Assembly (NCBI GenBank): GCA_947631625.1
Contig: CANRMA010000006.1
Coordinates: 62,001-126,000, forward strand
DNA length: 64,000 nucleotides
Direction: 5' to 3'
Origin: an uncultured Lachnospiraceae bacterium
Lineage (GTDB): Bacteria; Bacillota; Clostridia; Lachnospirales; Lachnospiraceae
Below the pieces are notes generated by a model, which saw only the letters and a list, made by a program, of their open reading frames with translations, made no database searches and was not told where the DNA came from. The first letter of the stretch is position 1. Each line of letters starts with the position of its first letter. The position numbers were made by a program, and so were the translations under genes. Positions 61,973 through 64,000 of the stretch are shown in pieces.

Positions 61973-64000
61973 ACTTAAGGAAAATAATAAAAGGCGTGTC
62001 TTTACGTGGGTGGTAAGCTTTTTGACACAGCTTATCGCTTATGAGGGCATACTTACCGTATATCTAAGCCGTATCAGGGCGAATAAGAGCAACGGAGTCT
62101 ATGCGACTGTGGAGCAGTATGTAAAGGAAATGAACGGCGCTGTTGAAGACGCCCTCGGTTTTCAGGGCATAGTATACCCCTGCCTTGTGTTGGTTCTGGC
62201 AGTGTTTATAGGAATACAGGGCTTTTCATATCTGTATGACCGAAAAAAGATCGATATGTATTACAGCGTTCCCGTTTCGGCTAAAAGCAGGTTTGCAGTG
62301 GTTTACATAAATGGGATACTGACCTATGTTATCCCGTTTATATTCAGTATACTGCTTGCGCTGCTGACGGCTGCCGCTCAGGGGGCGCTTTCGCAAAGGG
62401 CGGTGGCGGAGTGCGCTTTGGCGTCGCTTTTGAACTTTGTCATGTTTCTGGTGATTTATAATATCGCAATCCTTGCGGTCATGCTGACGGGTCATATCGC
62501 CGTTACCATTATGGCGGTTCTGGTATTTTTATTTATAGGAAGAGTATGGCTCAGTATATTTATGACTTACAGACAATATTTCTTCGATGCGACTGCAGAC
62601 TTATTCTTCTATGAGTTCTATGAGTACAAAGAATTTGCAATTTTGCCGGACTATGTTGTGGCGGTGGGAAGCTGCAGGCGGATAAAAGAGCTTTCAGGTA
62701 TCGTTTCGATAGTTTTGCCTATGTGCGTCAAATATTTTGCAGCGGCGCTTGTCATAGGAGCTTTGGCGTATTTTTGTTATATCAAACGTCCGCTTGAGGC
62801 TGCGGGCAGAGCGATAGTATTTAATAAGATAAAGCCGTTTATTAAAGTCGTCATTTCCGTGACGGTTGGCCTTATAGCGGCGGGGCTGTTATATGATGCT
62901 ACTTACCACAACGTTGTGATAACTGCGGCCGGGTTGATACTCGGCAGTATCCTGTGCGCGGGCGCGATGGAAGTTATATATGAATTTGACATACGCTGTG
63001 CGTTTAAGGGGCTTGCTGCGACTGTGGTTTCGGTTATTGTTGCGGTCGTGATATTTGGCGCCTGTTATTTCGATATATTCAGATATGACGCTTATGTGCC
63101 TGAGGCTGACGAGTTGGACAGCGTGGCTTTCGGCGTTGATAGATATTCCGACAACTTTTATGATTGGAGTGACGAAGATTTAAGAAGAAGCATAAGCAGG
63201 GGGGAGTATATTTCCCAAAATATGTTCATAAAAGATGTTGAAGCCGTCGTCGGACTGGCGAAAAAAGGGCAGGCTTTAATGGAGGCGTATGACGAACGTG
63301 ATATTAACTACGACAGAGATCTTATGAACGTGAACGTTTTGTACAGACTTAAGTCGGGCAGGACGGTAACAAGGCGTTTCATGATAGATTTAAACGACGA
63401 CTCCAACAGGGAATTATTGAACAGAGTAATAGGATCAAAAGAATATAAAGAAGGTTGGTTCCAATATATAAAGGAAGATGAGATGTTCAAACGCTCAGAT
63501 CTTGAACTTTCCTATTCAAACGGCATTACGGAAAGCTATCTGTCCGCAGGCAAAGGACTTGAGTTAAGAGACTGCATAATAAAGGATATGGAAATCTATG
63601 ATTACGATCTTATCAGAAATGAGTTGCCCTGCGGTTATATAAATATGTTCTACGGCATAAGCTATATGCGTATAGAAATACCGATATATGAAGAATATGA
63701 AAATACCATCGCTTATCTTAAAGAAAACAATGCATGGTATCCGTTGGAGATAAGGCCGGAAGATGTATTGACTATGTCGGTCATTAATCACAACAGAGAG
63801 TCTCAAGAAGAATATTATATCAATGATCCGCCCGCCGCAGCACAGTTGCATAATGTATCAATAGATATCACGGACCCTGAGGAGATCGCCCGCGTAGCCG
63901 ACAGCATATATCCCGATTCCATGTATAGTCTATGGTATAAGGACAGAAGAACTTTCAAAGATGACGACTATGATGTTACTATAACGTTTAAGGAAAACAA
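61944..64000 (+). CDS. Large ABC permease-type membrane protein (partial, runs off the right edge; DUF6449-like)
   Basis: An ATG at 61944 (GGAGG 9 bases upstream) opens a frame without stops to the window end, 685 codons so far. Several helices occupy residues 20-350 (for example PCLVLVLAVFIGIQGFSYLY and FIFSILLALLTAAAQGAL), ending with AATVVSVIVAVVIFGACYFD. A long soluble domain rich in acidic and aromatic residues follows (YDAYVPEADELDSVAFGVDR). This layout is seen in permeases encoded next to YtrA-type GntR and ABC ATPase genes. Substrate unknown; antibiotic or peptide stress export is the usual theme of such operons. Confidence 0.82.
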   Translation, partial: MTSKNLLSVRLKENNKRRVFTWVVSFLTQLIAYEGILTVYLSRIRANKSNGVYATVEQYVKEMNGAVEDALGFQGIVYPCLVLVLAVFIGIQGFSYLYDRKKIDMYYSVPVSAKSRFAVVYINGILTYVIPFIFSILLALLTAAAQGALSQRAVAECALASLLNFVMFLVIYNIAILAVMLTGHIAVTIMAVLVFLFIGRVWLSIFMTYRQYFFDATADLFFYEFYEYKEFAILPDYVVAVGSCRRIKELSGIVSIVLPMCVKYFAAALVIGALAYFCYIKRPLEAAGRAIVFNKIKPFIKVVISVTVGLIAAGLLYDATYHNVVITAAGLILGSILCAGAMEVIYEFDIRCAFKGLAATVVSVIVAVVIFGACYFDIFRYDAYVPEADELDSVAFGVDRYSDNFYDWSDEDLRRSISRGEYISQNMFIKDVEAVVGLAKKGQALMEAYDERDINYDRDLMNVNVLYRLKSGRTVTRRFMIDLNDDSNRELLNRVIGSKEYKEGWFQYIKEDEMFKRSDLELSYSNGITESYLSAGKGLELRDCIIKDMEIYDYDLIRNELPCGYINMFYGISYMRIEIPIYEEYENTIAYLKENNAWYPLEIRPEDVLTMSVINHNRESQEEYYINDPPAAAQLHNVSIDITDPEEIARVADSIYPDSMYSLWYKDRRTFKDDDYDVTITFKEN

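Overview
The window reads as a chromosomal segment of a low-GC Gram-positive anaerobe of the Clostridia, most likely family Lachnospiraceae. This rests on the rimP-nusA-ylxR-ylxQ-infB-rbfA-nrnA-truB-ribF order, a LytTR/DUF3021 pair, a GPH transporter with a GH36 alpha-galactosidase, oligopeptide ABC genes, and larB/larC/larE. Species was not determined. No rRNA, CRISPR array or insertion sequence was recognised. One tRNA-Glu(CTC) is present.

Layout. 1-3.5 kb: an ECF sigma/anti-sigma pair (minus), a Phd/RelE-type toxin-antitoxin pair, and a LysR regulator next to a frameshifted LysE exporter. 3.5-8.5 kb: LytTR-DUF3021 (minus) diverges from an operon of ECF sigma factor, membrane protein, ABC ATPase and ABC permease; a TspO-like protein follows. 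8.9-14.2 kb: an AT-rich accessory island with a restriction-modification locus (controller, PD-(D/E)XK nuclease, beta-class methyltransferase, HNH nuclease, convergent Dam-class methyltransferase). 14.2-26.5 kb: a carbohydrate/peptide uptake region of TetR regulator, GT-B-like protein, GPH symporter, GH36 alpha-galactosidase with an in-frame amber codon, and oppA-B-C-D-F. 26.7-31.5 kb: a hypothetical gene, then a promoter, a structured leader with an intrinsic terminator, two small membrane proteins and larB-larC-larE (nickel-pincer cofactor synthesis). 31.6-36.8 kb: tRNA-Glu and a 1.6-kilo-residue secreted M30-like metalloprotease. 36.9-45.7 kb: the conserved translation operon. 45.8-58.2 kb: Na/Pi symporter, membrane protein, NlpC/P60 hydrolase, GtrII-like protein, MecA, DEAD-box helicase, YgjP-type metalloprotease, TPR protein, GpmI and a flavin-binding protein. 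58.2-59.8 kb: a zinc-macrodomain/class M sirtuin pair (minus). 60.4-64 kb: a GntR (YtrA-type) regulator and ABC ATPase, each frameshifted at a homopolymer, with a large ABC permease running off the end.

Non-coding structure is rich. A terminal-inverted-repeat element of about 0.2 kb occurs as two full copies, one half copy and several end-like fragments. Intergenic tandem arrays have unit lengths of 8, about 15, 35 and 67 bp. A perfect 22-bp inverted repeat lies ahead of the GntR gene. Four genes are interrupted (LysE frameshift, GH36 amber, GntR and ABC ATPase homopolymer frameshifts). Two of these are homopolymer changes, so assembly error must be excluded before calling decay or phase variation.

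Strongest candidates for something new: the structured lar leader with its two unassigned membrane proteins; the TIR element family; the two-methyltransferase, two-nuclease restriction island; and the homopolymer-interrupted GntR/ABC operon with its long hairpin.
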